Virus record (IMG/VR): IMGVR_UViG_3300036862_000022 | Coordinates: 1 to 52,061 of that record | Reading direction: 5' to 3' (one strand) | Source of the DNA: a virus | Length of the DNA stretch: 52,061 nt | Part shown: positions 36,800-45,681 of the stretch, piece after piece | Layout: every line of letters starts with the position of its first letter | Numbering within the stretch: the stretch's first letter is position 1 | The notes under the pieces: model-generated | What the model was told of the DNA's origin: nothing | What the model saw: only the letters and a program-made list of their open reading frames with translations | Databases searched by the model: none | Position numbers and translations under genes: made by a program

Positions 36800-37630
36800 A
36801 TGCCGGTCGTCAATCCCGTGTTGCCTGCCCCGTCGGGCCCGATTGGTCCAGTTGCGCCGTGCGCGTGGACGCTAGACATGTCGTGCTGCTCCGAATGGGA
36901 TACGTACACGAACACGATCCGCGACAGGGCAACGGCGTGGGCAACACAGATCCTGTGGGCCCTTACCGGCCGTCAGTTCGGCGGATGCGAGATCACGGTC
37001 CGGCCGTGCGGCGCGAACTGCCACTACTACGGCGGGTGGATGTCGTACCCGGTCGTTGCCGATGGGGTCGGCACCGTGTGGTCTCCGTTCATCCGTGACG
37101 GCGCATGGTTCAACTGCGGTTGCGTCGGCGCGTGTGACTGCCGTGCCCGGTGCCGCGTGTGGCTTCCCGGTCCCGTCTCGTACGTGACCGAAGTTGTTGT
37201 GGACGGTGTTGTCATCGACCCGACCAGATACCGCGTCGACAACCGCGAGTACCTGGTGGGGCTTGGCGATCAGTGCTGGCCGGACTGCCAGAACATGAGC
37301 CTGGAGTCCCCCGAGGTGGGTACCTTCCAGGTGTCGTATGTGCGGGGGAAGCCTCTGCCTCTGGCTGGTCAGATCGCTGCCGGGATCATGGCGTGCGAAT
37401 TCGCGAAGGCGTGCACGGGCGGATCGTGTTCTCTCCCTCAGAACCTGTCGACGCTCGCACGGCAGGGCGTTGAGGTGACGATGGTCAACCCGACCGATGT
37501 TCTCGATGCTGGCCTGACGGGGATTGCTGAGGTCGATCTGTGGATCAGGTCGGTGAACCCTGACCGGAAGACGCACCGGCCGCGCGTGTACTCCCCCGAC
37601 CTGCACTACCCCGCGATGAGGACGTCATGA
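36800..37630 (+). CDS. Cysteine-rich head-tail connector protein, 276 aa
   Basis: The ATG follows GGGGGTG. The helix-rich start (RDRATAWATQILWALTGRQF), central beta region (WLPGPVSYVTEVVVDGVVID, YRVDNREYLVGL) and C-terminal helix (AAGIMACEFAKACTGG) fit head-tail adaptor proteins that bind the portal. It has about 16 Cys (for example CGCVGACDCRARC), far more than usual, suggesting disulfides or metal clamps in the virion. Confidence 0.75.
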   Translation: MPVVNPVLPAPSGPIGPVAPCAWTLDMSCCSEWDTYTNTIRDRATAWATQILWALTGRQFGGCEITVRPCGANCHYYGGWMSYPVVADGVGTVWSPFIRDGAWFNCGCVGACDCRARCRVWLPGPVSYVTEVVVDGVVIDPTRYRVDNREYLVGLGDQCWPDCQNMSLESPEVGTFQVSYVRGKPLPLAGQIAAGIMACEFAKACTGGSCSLPQNLSTLARQGVEVTMVNPTDVLDAGLTGIAEVDLWIRSVNPDRKTHRPRVYSPDLHYPAMRTS

Positions 37631-38151
37631 GTCTGGGTGGAACGGTCATCGAGATGGCTGCGACGTTGCGGGACTGCCTGTCAACGGAGCTTGCCCTGAG
37701 GGCGAACCCTCCGGCTGACACGTGCCTGATTCCGGGTGAGGACGGCCGCACGTTCCTGTCCGTCGGTCTGGGTGAGGACAGGTGCTGTTCCGGGTTCGCG
37801 TGGGTGCGCGTGGCGCGGGTGGCGCCTGTGATCCCTCCGGCGGGTGAGGACCCGGGGAACTGCGGCATCGACACGTGGCAGGTCGACTTTGAGATGGGCG
37901 TGGCGAGGTGCGCGCCGACGGGTGAGAACTTCGCTCTGGCGGGTCCGACGTGCGCGGAGTGGACGGAGTCTTTTGCGCAGGTGCAGCGGGACGCTGAGGC
38001 GATGCGTGCTGCTCTTTGCTGCTTCCGGCCGCAGGTCGCTTCTGGCCGTACGTATCCGACGGAGTGGCTGCCGTTCGGTCCTCTGGGCGGCTGCACGGGG
38101 GGGATCATGGGAGTATCAATCAAGATCGATGACTGTGACTGTGACGACTGA
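37627..38151 (+). CDS. Cysteine-rich neck protein, 174 aa
   Basis: Coupled by ATGA to the connector gene. It has about 12 Cys, including RCCSGF, ALCCFRPQ and a final CDCDD. A helical segment (AEWTESFAQVQRDAEAMRAA-like) is followed by a beta end (MGVSIKIDDCDC). From position it is a head-tail stopper or tail terminator. The exact family is uncertain. Confidence 0.68.
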   Translation: MSLGGTVIEMAATLRDCLSTELALRANPPADTCLIPGEDGRTFLSVGLGEDRCCSGFAWVRVARVAPVIPPAGEDPGNCGIDTWQVDFEMGVARCAPTGENFALAGPTCAEWTESFAQVQRDAEAMRAALCCFRPQVASGRTYPTEWLPFGPLGGCTGGIMGVSIKIDDCDCDD

Positions 38152-38363
38152 TGGAGGCCGTGATGGGCGGGCGGGTACTGGCCAGGGTGATTCGCAACCT
38201 GACGGACATGCACGAGGGTGACGAAGCGTGGGTGGATGAGACGGAGTACGTCACCGGCATGGTTGCCGGTGGGTACTTCGTGATTGTTGACCGTGAGGCT
38301 CCGAGGGATGCCGTCCCGTCGAAGAAGGTTCGCCGTGGCGCGGATCAGGCTGAATCCGAGTGA
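38151..38363 (+). CDS. Small neck-region protein, 70 aa
   Basis: The ATG overlaps the previous stop. A second ATG at 38163 with GGAGG 5 nt upstream could be the true start. Beta-rich (RVLARVIRNLTDMHEGDEAW, GMVAGGYFVIVDRE) with a basic end. It overlaps the next gene by 29 nt. Confidence 0.7.
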   Translation: MEAVMGGRVLARVIRNLTDMHEGDEAWVDETEYVTGMVAGGYFVIVDREAPRDAVPSKKVRRGADQAESE

Positions 38364-38742
38364 GATGCGCGCGACGCTGAACGCGTTCGCGGACCGTGAT
38401 GCGAAGCGGGTGGCGGATCAGGTCAGGGCGCGCGCTCAGGTTCTCGCTCCGGTTGATACGGGGCGTCTGCGGGGGTCTCTGAAGATCCAGAAGAAGCTGA
38501 CGTTCCGGGGCCCCACGTACACGGTGTACACGAATGTGAAGTACGCGCCGTATGTCGAGAACGGTACGCCCCCGCACAAGATCAGGCCGAAGACCAAGAA
38601 GGCCCTCAAGTTCAAGATTGGTGGCCGAACCGTGTTCGCGAAGGTCGTCAACCACCCGGGGACAAAGCCACGGCCTTTCCTTGCCCGTGCCGTGCGTGAG
38701 GTGGGAATCCGCAACGGGTACGACGTTCGCGTCACCGAGTAA
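38335..38742 (+). CDS. HK97 gp10-like tail completion protein, 135 aa
   Basis: The GTG start has GAAGAAGG 6 nt upstream. It shows the gp10 family pattern: a helix ending in RARAQVLAPVDTGRLRGSLK, then VYTNVKYAPYVENGTPPHKI, then the PRPFLARAVREVG end. The protein closes the tail onto the neck. The DTGRLRxS and YAxxVExGT phrases are diagnostic. Confidence 0.88.
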   Translation: MARIRLNPSEMRATLNAFADRDAKRVADQVRARAQVLAPVDTGRLRGSLKIQKKLTFRGPTYTVYTNVKYAPYVENGTPPHKIRPKTKKALKFKIGGRTVFAKVVNHPGTKPRPFLARAVREVGIRNGYDVRVTE

Positions 38743-38751
38743 GATCGGTTC

Positions 38752-39084
38752 ATGGACGCGAAGCGAGAGACTGTGCCCGTGAAGATTGCCGGGCGGCCCG
38801 TCAACATGTTGAAGCCGACCGGTGATCAGATCGTTGGGCTCAACATGTTCAATTCCCCGCACATGCCGGACGGCGCGAAGATCAACGCTCTGACGAACAT
38901 GTTCCTCGTGCTCCTCCCGAGCGACGATGACCGGACCTGGTTCATGGACCAGATGATCCAGGGCAGCTACACCGTGAAGGAACTCGCGACGACGCTCAGC
39001 GCCATTGCCACGTTCAACGCGGACGACGAAGCCACCGAGACGCCCGTCAAGGCTCCGGCGAAGCGCGTCGCGAAGAAGGCGTAG
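38752..39084 (+). CDS. Tail assembly chaperone, first reading frame, 110 aa
   Basis: ATG 38752 follows TAAGAT by exactly 6 nt with no SD, so it is possibly leaderless. It begins MDAKRETVPVKIAGRPVNML and has a helical core (KINALTNMFLVLLPSDDDRT, VKELATTLSAIATF) and a Lys/Ala-rich tail. Position and length directly before a second frame and the tape measure match the G-type chaperone that coats the tape measure during tail assembly. Confidence 0.85.
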   Translation: MDAKRETVPVKIAGRPVNMLKPTGDQIVGLNMFNSPHMPDGAKINALTNMFLVLLPSDDDRTWFMDQMIQGSYTVKELATTLSAIATFNADDEATETPVKAPAKRVAKKA

Positions 39085-39587
39085 TGCTTCAGGCGTGCGT
39101 CGTGGCGCAGCCCATCGAGGTGGCCATCGGCTCCATCGGGATGTCCTTCACGATTCCCGCGATGAACGCCGACGGGTGGCTGATCGCGTTGACGCAGGAA
39201 CGTCTTGTGGAAGCCGTCATCCCCGGGCTTCTCGCACCGGAAGACGCGTCGGAGCTGATCGCTGCCCTGATGACCGGGGGGGTGACGCAGCATGACCTTG
39301 TGAGCGCCGCTCAGAGGGCCATGGCTGCTGCTTCCGGCCGCCCGTGGTGGGAGACGCTGCGGCTGGTTGGGTACGCGGATCAGCCCGGGGGGGAACTGTA
39401 CGGGCATCTACTTCTCGCGGGTGTCCACCCTGAACGGGTGACGCTGGCCGGTTGGTGTGTAGCCCTGTACGCACTGATCGTCCGCCACAAGGACGATAAG
39501 GAACGGAACCAGTTCGAGTTCGATCTCAAGATGCCGCCCAGTCAGGACATCGAGGACGTGGAGAATTGGGACACTGTGGTGTGGTGA
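39084..39587 (+). CDS. Tail assembly chaperone, second reading frame, 167 aa
   Basis: GTG 39084 overlaps the TAG of the first chaperone, in the -1 frame. The -1 frame is open well upstream, so a frameshift fusion is possible. However, no slippery heptamer is visible, and GAAGAAGG lies 4 nt before the GTG, which fits independent initiation. The sequence (LVEAVIPGLLAPEDASELIA, AAASGRPWWETLRLVGYAD) has the PWW hallmark of actinophage T-part chaperones. Confidence 0.83.
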   Translation: MLQACVVAQPIEVAIGSIGMSFTIPAMNADGWLIALTQERLVEAVIPGLLAPEDASELIAALMTGGVTQHDLVSAAQRAMAAASGRPWWETLRLVGYADQPGGELYGHLLLAGVHPERVTLAGWCVALYALIVRHKDDKERNQFEFDLKMPPSQDIEDVENWDTVVW

Positions 39588-39608
39588 CCGTGACGGTACG
39601 CTGATCAC

Positions 39609-42377
39609 ATGGCTATCGGTCTCGCGTTCGTTGACATCGTGGGGGACACGTCCCGCACCGAGCAGCAGGTAGAACGCGACATGAACCGCGTTCTCGCCGT
39701 GGTCGAAGAAGCCCTGGACCCGGTGGACATTCAGGCTGCCGTGGACGCCGGGACCGAACAGGATCTCGTACGCGAACTGAACCAGGACATCCGGGCCGCG
39801 CAGGCAGCCATCTCCGCGATCAACGTCGATGTTCGTCTCGACCCGGAGACCAGGCGTAGGCTCACCGACGGCCTGAAGACAGCCATTGCTCAGACGCGTG
39901 CCCGTGCCGATGAGATCAAAGTGCGGGTGGACAACCGGGCTGTTGTCGAAGAAGTCGTTGTTGCGGTGGAGGAAGCGCAGGCAGCCGCTCCCGCGATCGA
40001 GATCGAGACGCACGTCGACAGGGATCGTCTCGCGCAGGTCGGGAAGATCTTCTCGGGGATCGGGTCGGCTGCCGCTTCGGCGGTCGGCCCCGTGGCTTCC
40101 CTGGCGTCTGGTATCGGCGCGGCAGGTCTCGCGGCTCAGGGACTGTTCGCGGTCGTCACCACCCTTGAACAGCTTGCTCCGGCGGCTGCTCTCGCTGCGC
40201 CTGCGATCCTGTCGATCGGGCTTGCGGTCGGTACGGTGAAGCTTGCAATGTCGGGTGTCGGCGATGCCGTCAAGGCTGCCTTTGATCCGTCGGACCCGAA
40301 GAAGTTCGCTGAGTCGCTGAAGGATCTCAGCCCGGAAGCGGCACGGTTCGTCATCGCCCTGCACGACATGCAGCCTGCTCTCAAGGAGCTTCAGCTTGAC
40401 GTTCAGGACCGTTTCTTTCAGGGCTTCGCTGACACCCTTGACGGCCTTTCGTCGGCTGTCCTTCCGCAGGCACGTGACGCGCTGCTGAACGTCGCTGGCA
40501 CGCTTAACGCGATGGCTACCGGGGCTGCGGCGGCTGCGGCTGGTCTCGGACCTACAGGGGTTCTGGGGAAGGCCCTGGATTCGGCTACGGGTTCGCTCGC
40601 TTCCCTGTCGAAGCTTCCGGGTCTGGCTGTGACAGCGTTCGGTGAGCTTGCGGCTGCTGCTGGGCCTTCGCTTCAGAGGATCTCCGACAAGGCTGCGCAG
40701 GCCGGACAGACGGTGTCGGACAAGCTGACGAAGGCTTTCGAGAGCGGCGGTCTTCAGAAGGCCATTGAGGCGGCGATCAGTCAGGTCAAGGTTCTCTTTG
40801 ATGTTCTGGGGAACGTCGGCACGATCTTCGGGAACATCACGTCGGAGGCTGCCGGGTTCAACGGAATTCTGGGGATCCTGAAGGGCATCACCGACCAGAT
40901 TGCGAAGGTCACCGCTACAGATGCTGCGCAGCGGGCTTTCCGTGCGCTGTTCGAGTCCGTGAATCTGCTGGTGTCGACGGCGCTCCCGCTGCTCGGTCAG
41001 GCACTCGCGGCGATCGGTCCGGTGATCGTCGCACTTCAGCCCGGTGTCACGGCTCTGATTGATGCGCTCGGCCCTGCCCTGTCGCAGGTGATCGCCGCGC
41101 TCGGCCCGGTTCTGGAGTCACTCGCGACGGCGATTTCAGCTGCGGCTGTCGCTATTGCACCGCTTCTTACCCTGGCCGGACAGCTGATCTCCGCGATCCT
41201 GCCGGTACTGAATCCTCTGCTCGGGCTGCTCACGACGATCTTCCAACAGCTCTCGCCGATCATCGCTCAGGTAGCTTCGATCCTGGCGTCTGTGCTGGTT
41301 CCGATCCTGACATCTCTCACCACGGCCGTTCTCGCGCCGCTGATCAACATCTTTGCTGTGCTGGTGAAGAACATCCTGCCGATTCTTGGGCAGCTGGTTC
41401 AGGCACTCGCACCGGCCCTTATCAGCCTGTCTGGTTCCTTTGTCCAGATTTTCACCGCCCTGTCGCCTCTGCTGGTCGCCTTCGGTCAGCTGATCGGCGG
41501 AGCACTTCAGATCCTTCTTCCTCTGCTCACCCCCATCATTGAACTGGTCGGTCAGCTCGCGTCGATCTTCGCCGACGAACTTGCGAACATCATCACGACG
41601 ATCGTCGTCCCCGCCATCACGATCATCACGGACCTGCTGAACGGCAACCTCCGGGGGGCATTCAACAACGCGAAGCTTCTGATCACCGGGTTCGTCAACG
41701 AAGTGATCCGCCTGTTCCTGGTTCTCCCCGTGAAGATCTTCGATGCTCTCGTGAGCCTCGGAAGCAAGCTCCTCTCCGCTTTCGGAACAGCGTTCACTCA
41801 GCTGAATGCGGCGATCGTCAACCACTTCGGTGGGGTACTGAGCTTCTTCGCGACGCTGCCAGACAGGATCCTGGTAGCCCTGGGAAATCTGAACATCGTG
41901 CTGATCAACGCCGGTCGGGACATCATCAACGGCCTGATCAAGGGAGTCAAAGACAAGTTCGAGGACCTGAAGAGCGTCCTAAGTTCGGTGACGAACTTCA
42001 TCAAGGACCACAAGGGACCCGAGTCCGTTGACAAGGTTCTCCTCACCCCCGCCGGTAGGCTGATCATGGATAGCCTGATCGACGGCTTCAAGGACGGCAT
42101 GCCCGCGCTCGCCCGACAGCTCGGGGCAGTCACGGCCATGGTGGGCGCGACACAGCCAACCCTGGGCGTGTCGATGGGTGTCGGTGGTGTCGCGGTAGGA
42201 CCGTCCGCAGCGTCCCGCTTCGCATCCAACACGGCACCCGCAACTTCCGGCGGGGGAGCCCCCGTCAACGTTCAGGTGTTCGTCGGCACACGGGAGATCA
42301 CCGACATCGTTGACGTCCGTGTCGCGCAGGCGAACCGCGCCCAGGGACGGCAGCTGACCAACGGCATGCGCCGCTAA
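39609..42377 (+). CDS. Tape measure protein, 922 aa
   Basis: ATG 39609 follows TACGCT by 6 nt and has no SD. The N-terminal 120 residues are helical (SRTEQQVERDMNRVLAVVEE). The middle has long hydrophobic, Ala/Leu/Ile-rich segments (SGIGAAGLAAQGLFAVVTTL, PLLTLAGQLISAILPVLNPL and similar heptads repeating about every 40 residues). The C-terminal part is more polar. Such proteins fix tail length and form the DNA entry channel. At about 0.15 nm per residue this predicts a tail near 140 nm. It is the largest gene in the window. Confidence 0.95.
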   Translation: MAIGLAFVDIVGDTSRTEQQVERDMNRVLAVVEEALDPVDIQAAVDAGTEQDLVRELNQDIRAAQAAISAINVDVRLDPETRRRLTDGLKTAIAQTRARADEIKVRVDNRAVVEEVVVAVEEAQAAAPAIEIETHVDRDRLAQVGKIFSGIGSAAASAVGPVASLASGIGAAGLAAQGLFAVVTTLEQLAPAAALAAPAILSIGLAVGTVKLAMSGVGDAVKAAFDPSDPKKFAESLKDLSPEAARFVIALHDMQPALKELQLDVQDRFFQGFADTLDGLSSAVLPQARDALLNVAGTLNAMATGAAAAAAGLGPTGVLGKALDSATGSLASLSKLPGLAVTAFGELAAAAGPSLQRISDKAAQAGQTVSDKLTKAFESGGLQKAIEAAISQVKVLFDVLGNVGTIFGNITSEAAGFNGILGILKGITDQIAKVTATDAAQRAFRALFESVNLLVSTALPLLGQALAAIGPVIVALQPGVTALIDALGPALSQVIAALGPVLESLATAISAAAVAIAPLLTLAGQLISAILPVLNPLLGLLTTIFQQLSPIIAQVASILASVLVPILTSLTTAVLAPLINIFAVLVKNILPILGQLVQALAPALISLSGSFVQIFTALSPLLVAFGQLIGGALQILLPLLTPIIELVGQLASIFADELANIITTIVVPAITIITDLLNGNLRGAFNNAKLLITGFVNEVIRLFLVLPVKIFDALVSLGSKLLSAFGTAFTQLNAAIVNHFGGVLSFFATLPDRILVALGNLNIVLINAGRDIINGLIKGVKDKFEDLKSVLSSVTNFIKDHKGPESVDKVLLTPAGRLIMDSLIDGFKDGMPALARQLGAVTAMVGATQPTLGVSMGVGGVAVGPSAASRFASNTAPATSGGGAPVNVQVFVGTREITDIVDVRVAQANRAQGRQLTNGMRR

Positions 42378-42392
42378 CACGAAGGGGGAACA

Positions 42393-43268
42393 GTGGCCAA
42401 CCTACTCACCGCGACCGTAGAGAACCAGTTCGCTCACGTCATCCTCCGTTCGGAGTTCTCCGCCACGGGAAGCCTGACAGCTCTCGTTGAGCGTTCCATA
42501 GACGGTGGCGTGACGTGGACGGCGGTGCGGGGCGGTAACCGCCTCACACTGGTCGGCCCGGCGCCCGGAGCAGGTAACCGTGTCGGCTACCTGTACGACT
42601 CTGAGATGCCCCTGGACACGGCCGTCAGGTACCGGTCGACGGACAACCTTGGGACGGTCACCACGGCAGGGCCGGTGACTGTCGTATCGTCCGGGTTCGC
42701 ATGGCTCAAGGACCCTGCCCGGGAGTGGGCGAACGTCCGCGTTGACGACTGCACCGGAACGGCTGTCCCGACGAAGTGCAGCACGCCTCTGACGGAACCC
42801 GCTGTGACGCTGGTCGCCGATGGTCTCGGAGCTGAGGAGTACGGCGGGGACTTCACGCTGTTCCCGGTGCTGAACAGGCCGCGTCCGAACGACGTGTACG
42901 CGTACCGGAAGGACGCCGTAACGGACTGGACTGTGGTTTCCAAGACGTTGACGTCGATGCGAACCCTGAACACGTTCTACGCATGGGGCGGCCCGATCTT
43001 TCTTCAGCTTCCTGCGGCATACGGATGGTCCGACCGGTACTACCAGCCTGGCAATGTCCGGGTGGAGCGCTTGTCGAAGGATCTGCGGGTCCCGTACCGC
43101 AGGTGGCCTGTCCCTCTCACGGTCATCGACAACTTCCCGGGCGCGGCCCAGGGAACGTGTGAGAACAATTGGTGCATCATCGACTCGACCTATGCCACGT
43201 GGGGCGCGTTGACCGCCACGGGCTTCACGTGGGGGCAGATCGTTGAAGGAGCTGCGGCAACGTGCTGA
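42393..43268 (+). CDS. Distal tail / minor tail protein, 291 aa
   Basis: GTG start after GGGGG. Beta-rich opening (HVILRSEFSATGSLTALVER, GNRLTLVGPAPGAGNRVG) and the RYYQPGNVRVERLSKDLRVP end are typical of the distal-tail type proteins that follow tape measures in siphoviruses. Two Cys-containing loops (DDCTGTAVPTKC, ENNWCIID). Confidence 0.77.
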   Translation: MANLLTATVENQFAHVILRSEFSATGSLTALVERSIDGGVTWTAVRGGNRLTLVGPAPGAGNRVGYLYDSEMPLDTAVRYRSTDNLGTVTTAGPVTVVSSGFAWLKDPAREWANVRVDDCTGTAVPTKCSTPLTEPAVTLVADGLGAEEYGGDFTLFPVLNRPRPNDVYAYRKDAVTDWTVVSKTLTSMRTLNTFYAWGGPIFLQLPAAYGWSDRYYQPGNVRVERLSKDLRVPYRRWPVPLTVIDNFPGAAQGTCENNWCIIDSTYATWGALTATGFTWGQIVEGAAATC

Positions 43269-44368
43269 CCTCAACTCAGCTGTACAAGGATGCGCTGCCG
43301 TTCCCGCACCGTAGGGAAACCCGTGTCGAGGTGTACCACGGCGGGGTCCGGGTCGGGGACAGTGACACCGATCCGAGGCTGCTCCCCGAGGCGGGTGAAG
43401 TCACCGCTTCCCTGGCATCCAGGGTGACCAGGACGCTGAACCTTGAGGTCAGTCCAGAGCTGTTCCCGGCGTCACCGTCCGACCTGCTGTCGCCATACAC
43501 GGCGGTCCTCAAGGTATCCACGGGCATTGGGTACCCGGACGGGTCGCGGGAGATCTTCCCGGTGTTCACGGGCCGGATCATCGAGTTGGACCGGGCGGAC
43601 AACGGAAACGTTCAGATCATGGGTGAGGATCTCGCGTCGGATGTTGTCGGGTTCAAGTTCGAGCAGCCGCAGCCGTCGATCTTCGGGAACCCGATCACGT
43701 CGGAGATCCACCGGCTGATCCTTCAGGCCCTTCCGTCTGCGGTGTTCGGCACTGATGACGTGGTCGACGCTGACACGCCGACGCTCGTGTGGGATGAGGA
43801 CCGGGGACAGGCCCTCGATGATCTGGCTGAGGCCGTCAAGGGACGCTGGTACGCCCTGGGTGACGGTTCGTTTGTGATCCGCCAGTACCCGTACACGACG
43901 GGTGTCCCGGTGGCTTCCCTGGTGGATCAGTCGGGTGGCCTGGTGATGACGGCTTCGCGTGCGATCACGCGGGCCGGTACAGCCAACTCGATCACTGTCG
44001 TGTCGGAGCGTATGGATGGCACGGCACCTGTCCGGGCGACGGCCAGGGACAACGATCCTGCTTCGCCGACGTACTTCGGTGGGGACTACGGCAAGGTCTC
44101 ACAGATCATCAAGGTTCAGACGCCTCTGTCGAACAGTGAGGCGCAGGCGCTTGCCATCTCTCAGCTCGCCGCTTCCATTGCCCTTTCCGAGCAGTGGACG
44201 ATCTCTTGCACGCCGGATGATTCACTCGAACCCGGCGATACGATCGACGTGTCATATCGTGATCTTTCGTCGGTGCAGGTGATCGACCGGATCTCGTATC
44301 CGTTGACGGCTGACGGTGCGATGAACCTTGCGTGCCGTTCGTCCGTTCCTGAGCCCGTCATTTCCTGA
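43262..44368 (+). CDS. Minor tail protein (DUF5047-like), 368 aa
   Basis: GTG start overlapping the previous gene by 7 nt. It opens TQLYKDALPFPHRRETRVEV, with DPRLLPEAGEVTASLASRVT and then FPVFTGRIIELDRADNGNVQ, the DUF5047 pattern of actinophage tail-tip proteins. The C-terminal half (LSEQWTISCTPDDSLEPGDT) is beta-rich. Probably the central hub of the tail tip. Confidence 0.83.
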   Translation: MLTSTQLYKDALPFPHRRETRVEVYHGGVRVGDSDTDPRLLPEAGEVTASLASRVTRTLNLEVSPELFPASPSDLLSPYTAVLKVSTGIGYPDGSREIFPVFTGRIIELDRADNGNVQIMGEDLASDVVGFKFEQPQPSIFGNPITSEIHRLILQALPSAVFGTDDVVDADTPTLVWDEDRGQALDDLAEAVKGRWYALGDGSFVIRQYPYTTGVPVASLVDQSGGLVMTASRAITRAGTANSITVVSERMDGTAPVRATARDNDPASPTYFGGDYGKVSQIIKVQTPLSNSEAQALAISQLAASIALSEQWTISCTPDDSLEPGDTIDVSYRDLSSVQVIDRISYPLTADGAMNLACRSSVPEPVIS

Positions 44369-44380
44369 GAGGGGGAAACC

Positions 44381-44938
44381 GTGAAGCAGACTGCCAACCA
44401 GGGGTATCCCTACCCTGAATGCAATCCCCCGTACGTGAAGGACACAGCTGATCTTCCGTTGCAGCTGAAGAACTTCGCTGAGATGGTCGATGACGATGTG
44501 ACCGTTCTTCAGTCTCAGGCCACCGAGGCTCTTAACCCTCCGGCTGCGGGTGTCTCGTCCGGCGCCCTTCAGAGCCTGAACAGCGGTGACCCGTTCGATT
44601 TTGACACGATCGACTTCGACAACCTTGGGACGCAGGCCGACATCACGCTCAATCAGATCGTGATCCGCAGCAACGGCCTGTATCTGATCACGGGGTTCGC
44701 GTTCGGGACGAACCCCGCGAACGCCGGTAACCAGCTGATCCTGAAGGTCAACGGGTCGACCGTCGCGAACAACTCGCTGAACCCCGGTGGTGCAGGCGCC
44801 AACATCAACAACAACGCGACGTACTTCGGTGCCCTGGTTAGCGGTGACATCGTCAACATGGCGCAGATCACCACGGCCGGAGCCCCGGCCAACTACAACA
44901 GGTGCGCACTGTCGCTGGCCCGGCTGGTGAAGACGTGA
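44381..44938 (+). CDS. Tail-tip fibre protein, paralogue 1, 185 aa
   Basis: GTG start after AGAGGGGG. It opens NQGYPYPECNPPYVKDTADL, then LKNFAEMVDDDV, followed by a compact beta domain (VIRSNGLYLITGFAFGTNPA, YFGALVSGDIVNMAQIT). The beta domain looks like a C1q/TNF-type trimeric head. The same plan recurs at 45681 and 46242. Confidence 0.75.
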   Translation: MKQTANQGYPYPECNPPYVKDTADLPLQLKNFAEMVDDDVTVLQSQATEALNPPAAGVSSGALQSLNSGDPFDFDTIDFDNLGTQADITLNQIVIRSNGLYLITGFAFGTNPANAGNQLILKVNGSTVANNSLNPGGAGANINNNATYFGALVSGDIVNMAQITTAGAPANYNRCALSLARLVKT

Positions 44939-45681
44939 CAGATCTAGTAGAGGCAATCCTGGGGACCCGATCCCGTGTCGCGGAGTTCCCCACGGGGACG
45001 GTCACCGCGAAGTCGTCCACCACGATGACGGTCCTTGTGCGCGGGGTGACGATCACAGCCGCGTACATCGACCTGGGGGCATCGACCCCGACCGTAGGTG
45101 ACCTGGTCGTGCTGGGCCGTCAGGACGCCACGTGGGTTGTGATCGGCAGGCAGGCCGGTGTCGGAACGAACCAGGTCCTGAACTTCAGCTTCGAGAACGA
45201 TGGCGAGATCCTCACGACGCCGTCGAGCTGGTTCCTGTATGCGGTGGCGGGGGCGGGTGCGCCGCGTACGATCGCCACCGGCTACGCCCCGGATGGCACG
45301 TACGAACTCGGGGTCAACGCTTCGGCAGGTGCGGCGCAGGACACATTCGTGTACTCGTCACCGATCAGCGTCGCACCGGGGCAGGTGTGGGCCCTGTCGG
45401 CTCTGGCTTCGGCCGTGTATCCGGCGGGTGCGGCGATCACGGCCACGGGCAGCGTATACGGCCTGTGGTTCGCCAACGACACGAACCTGTACCCGACGAC
45501 GTCTGCCGCTGATTCGCTGGTCGCCACGGCCACACTGAACCCTGCACCTACACACGCGTCCATCTCGGGGACGGTGACCGTTCCGGCTGCCACCACGTAC
45601 ATGAGGGTCGGGCTCCGGTCGGTGACGGTGGCGAACGTCACCGCACTGTGGGATGCGGTAATCGCTAGGAGGGTCGGCTGA
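44935..45681 (+). CDS. Tail-tip protein with carbohydrate-binding-like module, 248 aa
   Basis: GTG-coupled. The first 80 residues (EFPTGTVTAKSSTTMTVLVR, VGDLVVLGRQDATWVVIGRQ) form an OB-like beta domain. The rest is a jelly-roll (NFSFENDGEILTTPSSWFLY, VAPGQVWALSALASAVYPAG), a fold typical of carbohydrate-binding modules. Probably part of host recognition at the tail tip. Confidence 0.75.
   Translation: MTDLVEAILGTRSRVAEFPTGTVTAKSSTTMTVLVRGVTITAAYIDLGASTPTVGDLVVLGRQDATWVVIGRQAGVGTNQVLNFSFENDGEILTTPSSWFLYAVAGAGAPRTIATGYAPDGTYELGVNASAGAAQDTFVYSSPISVAPGQVWALSALASAVYPAGAAITATGSVYGLWFANDTNLYPTTSAADSLVATATLNPAPTHASISGTVTVPAATTYMRVGLRSVTVANVTALWDAVIARRVG

Noticed and set aside
39060-39084. Programmed -1 frameshift site in the chaperone overlap
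   Set aside because: The sequence near the TAG (AAG AAG GCG TAG) is not a canonical slippery heptamer, so I did not annotate a fusion product.
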